From NCBI GenBank assembly GCA_013398275.1, contig VZSE01002468.1:885029-949028 (forward strand): 64,000 bases of DNA, written 5' to 3'. The position numbers and the translations under genes were made by a program. Positions 1-11,404 of this stretch are shown in pieces. The DNA is from Promerops cafer. Lineage: Eukaryota > Chordata > Aves > Passeriformes > Nectariniidae. The stretch's first letter is position 1. The number at the start of each line of letters is the position of its first letter. The notes below the pieces were generated by a model. That model had not been told where the DNA came from. It did not search any database and saw only the letters and a list, made by a program, of their open reading frames with translations.

Positions 1-488
1 CTTTAGGGAAAATTCTGCTTTGACAGAGGAATGGTGTACTGAATGAGAAGGTTTTACCAGGGTCAAACCAGAAAGGGGCACAAGAAAAATTAGCAATGAA
101 GACCCATTTAGCAACTGAACAGAGGGTGCTCAGAGAGCACAGACATCATCTAGTAGAAGAAGTTGGGGTGGTGTTATCTCATAAAATGAAGAGATGAGGA
201 CAACAGAGTGCCACAGGCAGTGCTGAGAGCGGAGGGAGGTAGCTGAGGCCCTGAGCCACACCCAGCAGTTAAAGTGGAGCGAGCAGCAGAGGCATATCAG
301 CAAGATGTTGGTGTGATGCATTGCACTGTGCAAAGCAACAAGCAGACCTGGCTCTCCACAGTCCAGTTGAGAGCTTGTCATTTGAGCAGATGGAAAGGTA
401 CCTGGCCACACCCACAGGTGTGACTGCAGAGCACCTCCAAGGACAGCAATTCAGCAGCAGTGACATTGCACTCTTGCCATAGGGCCCA
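1..488. other. 5' flank: no gene seen
   Basis: Ordinary non-coding sequence. Short open frames on the minus strand have no recognisable domain, signal peptide or supporting splice sites. I see nothing supportable before the CR1 tail that starts near 489. Confidence 0.5.
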
Positions 489-550
489 GAGTTGGACTTG
501 ATGATCTTGATGGGTCCCTTCCAACTTATCATATTCCATGACTGTATGAA
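489..550 (+). repeat. CR1 LINE 3'-end fragment
   Basis: The stretch GTTGGACTTGATGATCTTGA followed by GGTCCCTTCCAAC matches the conserved 3' untranslated end of avian CR1. It ends in degenerate ATTCCATGA/CTGTATGA repeats like the CR1 8-bp tail. Nothing recognisable is left of the 5' part, so this is a typical severely 5'-truncated copy. Confidence 0.75.
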
Positions 551-1489
551 ATTCCATGATATGTAGAGCCTAGGAGACACACTAGTGACACTGGACCTTC
601 TCACAGCTCTACAGGCCAGTTACTACCCTAGGACAGAGTAAAGGAGAAGCACAGCCTGAGCTGTCCTGTGGACACTGTTTTGAGGCTGGCAGGATGCAGA
701 GACCTGCATTTGGCACCGAAGGGAAATGCAGTATTTCCGACACACATACATCAAGATGTCAAGTATCTCCAGTGCTATGATATAAAAATGCCAAGAAAAC
801 TGGTCCTTTAGTCCTTGAAATTTGATAAAAAATTTCAAAGTCTTCCTAACAGAAGAGAAAACCAAATGCTTTCCTGGAATTTGAAGACGTGGGATGGAGA
901 GTTTGTTAGGGCCCTGAGTGCACGCTCCCTCTCCAAGGATTTTGGTTGGCAGCTTCAGACCAGCTGGCTGGTCAGAGCTGGTGAGGAAAGAAGAGCTGGG
1001 AGAAGCTTTTGTGGAGGATTCCCTGTGAAGTTCTGCCGAGATATTTTCGTGGGAGACCCCCCTCCTTATCCTGGGAACTGCTTGAAGTCACAGCTCTCTC
1101 ATGCTTGGCTACTGCCTGAGCTGCACTATGGCCGTGTTCCTGCCGGGCTGGTACCCTGCTGATGGGAGCCCTGACCCTGCCACTGGCTCTCAATTTCCCG
1201 TCTGAACCTCAGGCTTGCCTCTTCACTTGGGCGTTGCTGCTCCCTGCTGTGGTTTTATTGTGCCTGCTAGGCTGGGCTGGGGCACTTGTCCAGCTGTGGA
1301 GCTGTGCTGCAGCAGAGAATGATGGATGATTTCTCCTCTGCTGCAGGAGAATTGAATCGGCAGGAATCATTGAGGATGACATCCCAGGCTGTCTTGGGAT
1401 TCAAACACAACCCCTCCCTGCAAGAGAGTAGCTACTGCCTAAAATTATGAACACACACCATGGCATCCACCAGCAGCAAGACTCAGAAA

Positions 1490-3160
1490 GGGCTGGGGAG
1501 CAGAGCCTGGGCTGCAGCTAAAGACAAATGAGCCAGCGGAGAAAGCACTGGAATGATATTTCACAATAATCACAGGGAAAGAGAGAAATATCATAATCTG
1601 TAGCTGCAGAGGCTATTGAGACAGAAAGAAAGCAGTGAAACATTGCTCTTCACACACCCAAGATGAGATCACCTATCTGCTTTCTATACAAAATATACTA
1701 CATTTTCTAAGTGTTCCATCTCGGCACAGGCAGTTCAGGCTGGACCAAGAAAGCAGAATGTTAATGACTTTAAAAAGACAGCATTTCAATTTTGAGCCTC
1801 TTAAAATGCTGCCTATGCTGGGGATATTTCCCAAAATATTCCTGAAATAACATGAAGCTGATGAAGAGCAGGAGTCACTTTTGATGACATTCTTATGAAT
1901 GACAGACCCAGAGAAAAACATGACAAAACCCCCAAAAACTAACAGCATTACCTACAAGAAGCAGAGAGTGCAGCCTAAAATTGAATCACAGCAAAATGCA
2001 AATCCATGCAAAGGAACTGAATTATTTTGTCCATGCTGCGGAAAGAGGAGACATCAGATTTGATTCAAAGTAAAGAAAGCAGCTAATGAACAGCAACTTC
2101 CCTCTCAAAGTCAGCAACTGCACAAGGAGTATTGACATACCTATCAAGATTTATAGCATGAGCTGCATAAATGCATGGCTCATGAACTGGGGAAGGATAT
2201 AAATGAGGAAGACTAAGGAGGGATAGTGGCAAGAAAACCTTAAACAAGGCCTCCAAAGCAGTTGCTTTGAAATCAGACTAAACCAGCAAAAGCAAGGAAA
2301 ATACCAGATCAGACAGTTAAAGTAGTAGGAAGGACCTCTGGTAGTTTATGGATTAACTGAAGCCAATGCTGCCAAATGAAGTTCCTGGAAAAGTCCTTGT
2401 TTGCCATTGTCTGGATGTCAGAGTTTTCTCTGGCGCAATGCTGGACCACAGGCTAACATTGCAAAAAATTTGCAGTCTCTTAAGAGATGTTCTTCACAAA
2501 CCCCATGCTTCTGTACAACCAAGTAATTGACATGTAACTCTAAAACTGGAAAGATTCAAATTGAAAGGGAAAATATAATCTGGGAAAGACAGCTTCTTCT
2601 GATATATCCTCTTTGAAATTTCATACAGAAAAGGAAAAAAAGAAGAGTTTGAGGAAGGAGTCCATACTGATAGTCCAACACTTAACAGTGCCTACATTTA
2701 AGTTATCAGAAATAGCAAGAAAAGCAGAGTTGGGATGTGCTGTATTTTAAAAGGAAGCAAAGAGAGCAGAGTGACCTGCACAAGAATAACAAGCTCCCTT
2801 GGCTATTGCAGAATTTGGGGATGAGCAAAACATTGTCTGCAGAGAAAAGACTAAGGATGAATCATAAGGAGAAACAGTGATTCCTAGAAAAATGGATCTG
2901 AAAAAAAATAGGTAAAGGGGGGATTTTGCTATAATACTTCATTAAAAAATAGAAAAGGAAGCATAAGATTTTGACATGGTGTGAAACCACAGGTAGAAGG
3001 AAATATGGACATTGGTGCTCAGACCAGAAAGAGTACTGCAAGAGATGAATCAGAGTTTGTGTTATTGGCAGAAACTGACAATTGATGTATTCTCTAGAAG
3101 ACATACCACACTCATTGTGAATTATTGTCAAAAGGTAGGCTTTGTTTAGCTACGCCATTG
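1490..3160. other. A-rich, strand-asymmetric stretch, unclassified
   Basis: For more than 1.5 kb the + strand has far more A than T; some 60-base rows exceed 40 percent A with half as much T or less. No intact frame, polymerase motif, LTR pair or primer-binding site was recognised. Such skew is typical of retroelement internal sequence, but it could also mark an old transcribed non-coding region. The element class is not established. Confidence 0.3.
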
Positions 3161-3769
3161 CCTAACAAATTCTATGGCAGTGTCGAAGCCCACAAAAGCA
3201 GGATTCACTCAGCATACGGTGATGCCTGCAGTTCATCAGGTAAAGACAGTGGGGTGGGAAGGTCCAGGAGAAGTCCTTGGGATATCGAGTGCTGTCTGTG
3301 TGATTACTGTTTTGGGAGAGTAGGGGCACTCTGTGAGGAGCTGGGAGCCAGCTATCGATGGAGACACACAGAGTTGTACCATTAATTGTTATCATCTACA
3401 GTTTCTGGCCTTAGAAATATTGTCACCAGCAGGGAGGCCATTCACACCACAAGAGCTGTGCTCACTGAAAGATGCAATAGAATTCAAATGCAGTGTCAAG
3501 CTCTTCCTCTTCTGTCCACTGCCTCCTCCAGCTGCCCCTTATTTAAATCAAATGGCAACAACATATGTCATGCTCTGAGCTTTTCCAATTTGTAGATGGG
3601 ATGTAAAATGGGGAGGTGAATTTTTAGAGACATTCAGCAAGAGATTCTGGGATCCCATTTCCTTGTGTTTGTGTACAGGTGTGTGCAAGACTTTGGGCAT
3701 TTGATATGGTATCAAATGTTGGAGACAGGCTAGTGACTACTGCAGTTTAGGTTTAGTGTGACCTGGCAG

Positions 3770-3833
3770 TGGGAGGTTTATAGCTGGACTCCATGATCTT
3801 AAACATCTTTTCCAACCTAAATGATTCTATGAA
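3770..3833 (+). repeat. CR1 LINE 3'-end fragment
   Basis: AGCTGGACTCCATGATCTTA, then a short spacer, TTTTCCAACCTAAATGATTC and TATGAA form the diverged CR1 3' terminus with its ATTCTATGA tail. The upstream GTTTAG...ACCTGGCAGTGGGAGG may belong to the same copy but is too diverged to bound. Confidence 0.75.
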
Positions 3834-5179
3834 TTTTAACATTCATTAATTTAAAGAAGAAACTTTCAGTTTCAGATGAAATAATGGAAAATGTGACCCA
3901 GCTAGAACCAAAGACTAAAAGATAAAAGAAAAACTTGGCCAGCTTCTCTGTTTTTCTGAAAGCCCAGCATGAAGCCCCTGAATTTCCCACACTTCTGTGA
4001 AGGGACAAACAAGCACTGAAGGGAGAATAGCTCATCATCTGCAACAGGTGTCAGAAAAGATAATGTTTTTATCTTCCCTTTGAACACCACACGATATTTT
4101 GCATTGGTCCCAGCTGTCCCCTAATTTTCGGCCCATCAGAACAAAAATGCAACACTTTTGCAGTGGCAGGAAGTTGGACAGCAGGACTGTGCAATTGCCT
4201 TCTCCAACCAGAGCATGCAGGGAGGAGAAAAGAGAGTTAATTTTGAAGGTGGACTAGCCAACATCACATGCAATATGCATTTGCAAAAGAAGACAAGTCA
4301 GTCCAGGCTTACCCAAAAGTTCCAGGCTCACTAAAAATACCAGCATCTCATGGGATCTGAGATGTTTTCAAGGGTCTGTAATTTTAACATTTTAGGACAT
4401 TGAGGAATGTAAATGGTTCAGTGAGATCAAATAATTCTTCCCTGAAACTTGTGCTGCTTTTGGTCCTACTGTGCTGTCTTTGGAAGGTTGAGCCAAAAGG
4501 TATCAGCAGGCTGAGATCCCAGAGAGTGGGGTTACTTAACTGGGAGAGCTCAGAGGGCTCAGATATCTCAGGTACTGATTTTTGGGGACAGATTTGGTGG
4601 AAAAGAGGGTCCACATGGCGGATTTCACCAAGATGAAAGAGTCTAGGATGTCATCCCAGAACTGATGTCACACAAGGTGAATGAGTCTGGGAATATGCAC
4701 TTGTCACTCCAGATTATAAACTGTGGAATTTCCTTTGCTGCAACTGTGTCCATTGCTTCTCATCCTTTCAGCTTGGACCCCCCTGACTCCCATAACCCTC
4801 TCTTTAGTCAAAGACAGCAAGTAAGTCCCCAACAACTATCTTTACTCCAGCATGAGCAAACCGAGGCTCCTCAATCCTTCCTTATGCATTAAGTGCTATA
4901 GATTCCTTATTTTCTTGGTGTACCCCACTCAGTATATGAATATCATTCACACCCTGGGAAGAAAAGAACAGGAAAGAATGCCCCAGAAGCAGCCTCATGA
5001 GTGTTGAACAGAGGGAAAGAATCCCTTTCCTTGACTTGCTCTCTCGTTTCTGCAGTCCAGCATGCCCTTGGCCTACATAGCTGCTGACTGCACTTCTGAT
5101 TTCAATCAGTAGTCTTTTGGGACCCTAAAGCCTTTCTGCAGAGGTGTTTCCTGGGCAGTCAGCAGCCAGCCTGCACTGG

Positions 5180-5550
5180 CAAGCACTGCAAAACTTTGCC
5201 CTTGTTGCTGTTGAATTTGGTGAGGTGTCTACCAGCCCTTTTCTCCAGCTTATTTAGGTCCTTCTGAATGGCAGCACTGCCCTCCAGAACACCTACCACT
5301 ACTCCAAGTTTGTATCATCTGTGAACTCTTCAAGGTGTTCTCTGCCTCCTTTTTTTCCTGTAGATGAGGATGTTAAATAGTATTAATCCCTTGAGGAATG
5401 TTGCTCATAAGTGGCTTCCCATTTTCCCATTAGACTTTGGAATGTTGACTCTGCACTCTGAGTTCACCTGTCCAGCCTGTTTTTTACTCACTTTGTAGCC
5501 CCCTCATCTAGCCCATGCTGCTTTGCTCTGGCTACAGGAATACTGTGGGC
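5180..5550 (-). repeat. CR1 LINE fragment, reverse-transcriptase region, antisense
   Basis: Read on the minus strand, this matches the part of CR1 ORF2 encoding the C-terminal half of the reverse transcriptase. Landmarks on the + strand are TTCTCCAGCTTATTTAGGTC, CTTCTGAATGGCAGCACTGC, GTTTGTATCATCTGTGAACT and CCCCCTCATCTAGCCCATGC. It is heavily diverged, with indels and no open frame. The typical CR1 3' end is absent, so it is an internal fragment of an old insertion. Confidence 0.7.
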
Positions 5551-6209
5551 CAGTGTTCTAGTAATCCAACGCTTCATTTGAGGGAAAAATATGCATGCAC
5601 CTAGACATCAGTAATCAAAGAGTTTTCCTGTATCACATTTGGCCACATATTCTCAGCTGGCAATAGATCAGCTGGACCAAAGTTCTCTGGAAAGTGACAG
5701 GACACAGGGCCAGAACTTAGACATGGCAATAAAACTGTCATGGAGTTGTGGCAAGTGGCCAGAACCACAAGCTGCACTATGCCAGTCACAGATGGGAAAT
5801 GGAAATTTGTGACATTTTGTAGTTAAACCCAAAATCTGAACAGATTTTTGTGAGACCATTTTACAAAAAGTCATCTTTTTCTGACTTATGTACCCTGCCA
5901 CATTTCACAGTCTTACTACAACACTGCAAGTATTGCAAGAAAGAGGAAAGTCATGAAAAGGTGGGAGGAGAGCTTTTTTATTTCTTTTTTATCTTGAGGA
6001 ATGTACCAGGCTGCCAAGTTTTAGGAGTGTGAGCTCCTCTGTAAAATCAAAGAAATCAGGATCCAGTTTTCAGCCAAAGTCTGCTGGTTATTTCTACCAG
6101 TTGACTCCAGGAATCAGTTAGCTGTAGCCCAGAAAGACTGGCATTTGTGCTGATAAATTCAAACAGTTTCCTGAGGGGTCTGATAAGGTCAGCCAAGGAT
6201 CTGGTGAGG

Positions 6210-6227
6210 AAAAAAAAAAAAAAAAAA
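6210..6227 (+). repeat. Poly(A) run of 18
   Basis: An uninterrupted run of 18 A residues. The preceding 150 bases do not match a CR1 end or a gene I recognise, so it may be a simple microsatellite or the tail of an unidentified retrocopy. Confidence 0.6.
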
Positions 6228-7499
6228 GAAGGGATTGGATCCTCTTTCTCATCTAAAGTTATTGCTTCAGCTCCTTGAATTTCTACACCTTTCTGGAATG
6301 GTTGAAAAAACAAATCTGCACTGTTAAAGCTATTCTTTTCCCAAGCCCCTTTCAGAACACAAGGATGCTATTTCTGTAAGAATTTAAAAGGAAATACATG
6401 TCTGAGACGGAAAGCAAGAATGGAAAATTTCAGTACAAATAAATGGTGAATGTTTGGCAGCCAGGGCAAAGTTTTGTAATACACTGTAAGAGAGAGCTTG
6501 TCTTGTTGGCTCTACCAGTGATCAGATTTCTAAGGAAAGAAAAGAATGTGCCTGTTAGAATGTTTTTTCTTTTGCAGGAAATGCTCCAAAAGGCTGCTAT
6601 GGTGGAGAAATAGCAGGTATTTTTTCAGATGGAGTCCAGTATGTTCCCCAAAAAATGCCTCTTCTCTCTTTCTCTTCCTTTACCTTTTCCCAGCCTTGGC
6701 CAAACATTATAGCCACAAGTTTTTTTTCCCCTCCTGCTGTACTCAGCCTTCCCAGCTCCAGCCTGTTTCCTTCTGCCTTTATTTTACTGAGATCAGCCAT
6801 GGCAGCAGTATGGAAAGGGAAACAACTTGCTTTATCTTGTGTTTTCTTCACTCTGTGATATGATAGAAAGATTCGGTGCAATCTTATCTGTCCATCAGGA
6901 AGGTCAAGTTGAAGTTAATTACCATTATTAGGAATGCAGGACTCCAGCCACCAGGTTTCAATGGTCTTTCTCATCTCCAATCAGGAAATGACCCAAGGTT
7001 GTACACTTCTCCACAGAGTATCTATTGCTTTTCCCAGGGATACAAATCTGGCTGTCTTAAGAAGGCTTTGCTTTAGTGTGTTTTCACACAGAAACACTAA
7101 AGTGAGGCATTTCTACTACAGAGCAGTACATCTGTTTGAAAGATGATCAACCATGAGAAGGTAACATGGAGCTGTGTCTGAGGAGGGGACGATGTCCAAG
7201 TCTCCATGTCATCACGTCAGCTGAAAGCCACTGCCATGGCCCCCACACTTCCCACATGCTGGTGTGTGGGTGGGTACCTGCTTTGATCTTCCTAGGTTTG
7301 GGTGAGGGCAGCAGCACGAGTTTATTCACAAGATGGACAAGTTTGCCCATTTGTTTCCCAACTGGAGGCAGGAAGTCCATTATTTCTCTGCTGTTCTGAT
7401 GCCTTTGCCAGTTGCCCAAGCAGCTCAGGGAAGGAAAGACATTTACCTGCAATGCAGAATGGGGAGGACTAGATGGGAAGAAAATGGATTAAACTGGGA

Positions 7500-7930
7500 C
7501 AAGCCTCCAGGACCTGAAACAGGGAGAAGGCAGTGATTGTGGGTAGTGAAGAGTGACCAGGAGCAGGTACTCCAGGAACTGTAGGATCTGGAGCACTGAG
7601 AGAGATGAGACTGAGAGTGAGGAGACACAGCCAGAAGCAGCTGAAGGGGGAGGGGCAGTGGACAGCCTGAGGAAGGAGACTGAGAAGGGTGGGTGACTGG
7701 ACAAAGAGCTGGAGGAAGGAGCCTAGGATCAGGAGATGGATGTTTGGGGGAATGGTGGTGAGAAGTAGAAGGAGGCTGACCCTCAAAGATGAAGGCAGAT
7801 AGATACTTTGTGGGGCAAGTAAAGAAAGCATGCAGGGAGCAATTATGAGGAGGGGAGACAGTGACTGGAGAGCAAAGAGGACTGGAATGAGAAAACAGCT
7901 CTGAGTGCAGGAAGGACCAGGACAAGGTAG
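7500..7930. other. Purine-rich (G+A) asymmetric stretch
   Basis: Over about 430 bases the + strand is dominated by G and A (recurrent GGAGGAAGGAG, GAGGAGGGGAGA and GAGACTGAGAG-like words) without a fixed repeat period. The complementary strand is correspondingly serine/proline/leucine-rich in all frames. This explains the long minus-strand open frame (7443-7925) without any need for a gene. Confidence 0.5.
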
Positions 7931-9507
7931 GAATGAAGGAATCAGACTGGAAAGCTAGGGCTGGGTCACAATGTCACCAAGAGTGGCTGCACAGCAGACA
8001 CCCATCTACTGCCCACCAACCTCAGTGGGATGTGCTGTCTGCATAGAGGCAGCAGCCTCTTCTCCAGCTGATCCATTTACAGAGGCTCCCTCTTAGAAAT
8101 GGCTTGAACCCCACTATTGTTTTGGGCAGTGATCCATCTGATACCACAGCATGGAGGTTTGGTGTTGTTGCTGTTGATTTTTAGGGGGTTTCTTTATTGT
8201 TTTGGAAGATGAAACAGATGAGAGTCTTGCCAAGTTGAAATGCTTTGAACCTGCAGGACATGGAAAGTTGTTTCATATTGTCCCTTGCATTGCAGTGAAA
8301 CCCCAGGTGACCTCCTTGCACCAGTTGCTCTTCAGGAGCTCCATACATGGCGTCTGCCAGCCTGTGTGCTGTCACCTCATCAGGGGCACTGCTGCATCCC
8401 AGTTCCCTTTCTTTTCCCTACCCTTTTTCCAGACTCTGTCTCATCCGCATGGCACGCTGTCCTTTTTCCTTGCACAGGTACATCAGAGACAGCTGTGTGT
8501 GGTGACTGTGTGGTGGAACCACGGCTGCTCCTGAGCCCCCGTACCTGCAGTGATTGCAGTGTGCCCTCTGCTGTCTTGCTATCTGCAAGTAGTCCGGAGT
8601 TTCTGAGAATTACAGAAGCTCAGTCTCTGCCCAGAAGCAAAATCAGCTGTGACCCCCCTGTCCTTGTATTGCCTCAGCTAAGGGAGCTGCAGTATTTCTT
8701 GGCAGACAAGAAAAAGTCAGCATTGGTTTGGGGGAAATGTCTGATCTTTGCTCTGACTGAACCATGTAATCAAGTTGTTTTTAATTTTGTTTGCCTTACC
8801 ATTGCAGTATAACGTATGCAAGAAAAGAATGAATGAGGCATGACCCCCAAAGGGGAGAGAGAATCAGCTAGGTGAAGCAGTATACCATTAGTCTCAGATA
8901 AATTTGCCAGGTTTTCCTCCTGTGGCTGTGCCTGTGCTCAAAAAAACAAAAGCCTTTAACCAACCTTAAGACTGATCAGAGCAAGAGAACAGGAGCAGAA
9001 GGTGGCTGTGTGCAGTTGAATGCCTATTTACCCACCACTAATGAAGGAAATGCAAGTGGAAGAGTTTGTAGAAAAGGATTAATGTAGTTATGCATTTTCA
9101 GTCAGCATTTTACATTATTTTTAGGTTTGCAGCAAGTTTACACTATTAATGTGTATTAATACATATTATTATTTTTACATAATATTTGTATTAATAAAAA
9201 TTATAGAATTACCATAACTCCTAATTTGTAGCCATAGCCTAAATTCAAACTAATTCCTGATGTCAAGTAGACTGTAATGCCAGAGTGACTTCATCAGTGA
9301 CTCAGGTTGTCTATGGCCAAGATCTGTCCAGGTCCAGGAGATTTCTCAGAGCAGTCAACAGCTCCATTTCAGGCCACAGACCTCCTACACATGGAGACCC
9401 CTACAGATGTTGAGAAACCCCATGTCTGGAGACATGAGAAAGGGCGAGGGTAAGTTTCGGGAGGATAAACACTTACAGGTTCCCGGTACAGTGTTGTGTC
9501 ACTGTAA
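7931..9507. other. 5' flank without a gene; includes an AT-rich block at 9100-9215
   Basis: No supported gene. Positions about 9100-9215 form a strongly AT-rich block with repeated ATTAAT/TATTAATA and ATTATTATTTTT words, possibly a degenerate AT microsatellite. The 175-codon + frame at 8285-8812 overlaps another open frame and shows no recognisable domain. Confidence 0.4.
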
Positions 9508-9675
9508 CAAGTGCCCAGGCAGGTGGTGGAGTCTCCATCTGCAGAGATCTTCAAGATTTGGTGAGACAGAGGCACAACCAACCAAATGAGTGTTGGCCAT
9601 AGCCCTGCTTCAGGTAGGAGGCTGAACCACACAGCCACCAAGACACGCTCCAGGCCAGCATTTCTGTGATTCTGC
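9508..9675 (+). repeat. CR1 LINE 3' part, diverged
   Basis: CCCAGGCAGGTGGTGGAGTC, TCCATCTGCAGAGATCTTCA and, further on, CCTGCTTCAGGTAGGAGGCT and TTCTGTGATTCTG follow in the CR1 order: the conserved C-terminal codons of ORF2, then the 3' UTR and tail. The region where GATGATCT is expected is scrambled, so the copy is old. Confidence 0.7.
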
Positions 9676-11279
9676 AGGACTGCTCAAACCTACATATAGT
9701 CCAGCCTGGCAGAGGTGCTCAGCTCATATCCCCTTCCCTTTGATAGTCAGTTCAACTCTGCAAACAGCTGCCAAGGAAAGAGTTTCTCTCCATCTTTCAC
9801 CATCTAACCAGGTGCTTGGAGCTTATTTGGAGTTTGTGAGACATGCATCTAGGCTTAGGATGGCAAAAAGGGAGACACCAGGAATTATGCAACACTTTTG
9901 TTGAAATCTTGGGGCTTGCAAGTGAGAAAAAGTCAAACTCAAAGCCAGTTGAAACAAGGTCTGGTCCAGAAGGTAGGGGTCATGAGCTCTCATCATGGGA
10001 GCCAGGCCTGCCTATGTGTTTTGCTTCCCAGAACATCCTGATAAAATGCAAAATACAGCCATTGGGAATACAATACTGCTGCTCAGACCTCCCTTGTCCT
10101 AGGGCAGTCCCTGCTTGTGAAGCAGCAGAATTCTTTCACATTAGGATGCTGACAGAGGAGTACTGGCAAATCTTCCTGCAGCAATGTAAGCTGTGGTTGT
10201 GAGTACCTGTTTGACGTCTCTGCTGTAGCTTTATTTCACTGCCTAGAGCTGAGTTGGAGGGCAAGGGACATGTAGGGAACCTAATTTCATTTCTGGATGG
10301 TTCTCATCAAGTGCCACCTTAACTTTCTTGCAAACATGAAATAAGGAATTGGAGATTTTCCTTCTCAAGGCAGATGAGATCATGATGGTTGGAGGAACTT
10401 CAGCAGAAGTCTCCAAAGGCCAGATGGCAAAATTTTGTGAGGATGCAGGAAGGGGCTTTGTGGGTTCTTCAGATGGGTCCTTCCAGCTTGGTGACCTCCT
10501 CTGCAGCTGAGCTCAATGGAACAAGGAATCTGCAGAGCAGAGCCTAATGCCATTCCAGCAGCTGGTTTCTGTTTGGAGGAAGGAAGCTGCTTGGCTCTGT
10601 GCAGTAAGTAGGGGGCCCAGCTCCATACATGTAGGACCCCCAGCAAAGGATGATGTTTTGGGGGGTGGGGGAGGTGAGGGGGAGAAGAATCCAAACAAAA
10701 AACCTCCTTTGGGTTTCCCCTCCCTTCCTCCAACCCTGTTTGGTAGTTTTCTATAGCAAGGGCAATTTGACTCCCGGACAGAGGCAGCTCACAAAATATG
10801 AGTAAGTCTCAGGGGGGCAACACAAAAGCCCTTTGTACTGTACACTGTGGAGTTAATCATTGGTCACTGCTTTCTACCACCAGTCTCTATAGTCAGTTCC
10901 ACACAATGTGATTATACCTCATCAAAGTTAATTTACCAAGCTGTTTAAATGCCTGTGCAGTACTGTGAGGCTCCTCCCACCACTAGCATCTTTTTCAGCT
11001 GCTCCCCTGCTGAGGATGCTTCAGTCTGGGTGGTCCCAGCAACACCCTAAAGCATTTTTCAGTCTTGTCAGCAGCCTGGAATAGGGTCCTTTTTTCTGAG
11101 CTTTTGGCTTCATTTTCCAGCCCCAGTTACAGGAGTCCTGTGGAAAATGATTTGAACGACAAGAGGCAGCTCTGATAATGGAAAACGTCTGTGAGGGACT
11201 GGAACATTGGCTTGTAATTCTTGGACAAAACTGCCTCATTCAGAAAAAGGGGAGGGGAGGGAGGGAAAGCATGCAGAAC
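9676..11279. other. 5' flank: nothing identifiable
   Basis: Unique-looking non-coding DNA with a short G-rich run near 10656-10682. Open frames here overlap each other on both strands and have no domains. Confidence 0.4.
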
Positions 11280-11285
11280 AAAGAT

Positions 11286-11404
11286 CTTATTTCACTTCAT
11301 GAAATAAGCACGTGATGTTTTCTCTGGAATGCCTCACTGACAGACAGGCCCAAATTTTCCAGGGACCGTGGCTTTTATTTAAGCTCAGACAAGGCCATAA
11401 ATGG
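11286..11404. promoter_or_regulatory. Candidate enhancer: inverted repeat, E-box and CArG box
   Basis: Three motifs lie within 120 bases. An inverted repeat has 8-base arms (CTTATTTC at 11286-11293 and GAAATAAG at 11301-11308). A perfect CACGTG E-box follows at 11309-11314 (bHLH factors such as USF or MYC/MAX). A perfect CC(A/T)6GG CArG box, CCATAAATGG, lies at 11395-11404 (serum response factor). The block sits 8.4 kb upstream of the FSTL1 signal-peptide exon. FSTL1 is known to be expressed in smooth muscle and heart, where SRF acts, so a link is plausible. It is inference from motifs alone. Confidence 0.35.

Noticed and set aside
6056..6227. Possible processed retrocopy ending in 18 A
   Set aside because: The sequence before the A run matches no gene I recognise, and no target-site duplication was found.
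7443..7925. 160-codon minus-strand open frame
   Set aside because: Serine/proline/leucine-rich translation of a purine-rich tract. A second minus frame is open over most of the same bases, and no domain is seen.
8285..8812. 175-codon + strand open frame
   Set aside because: No domain, no conservation clue, overlaps another open frame; consistent with chance.
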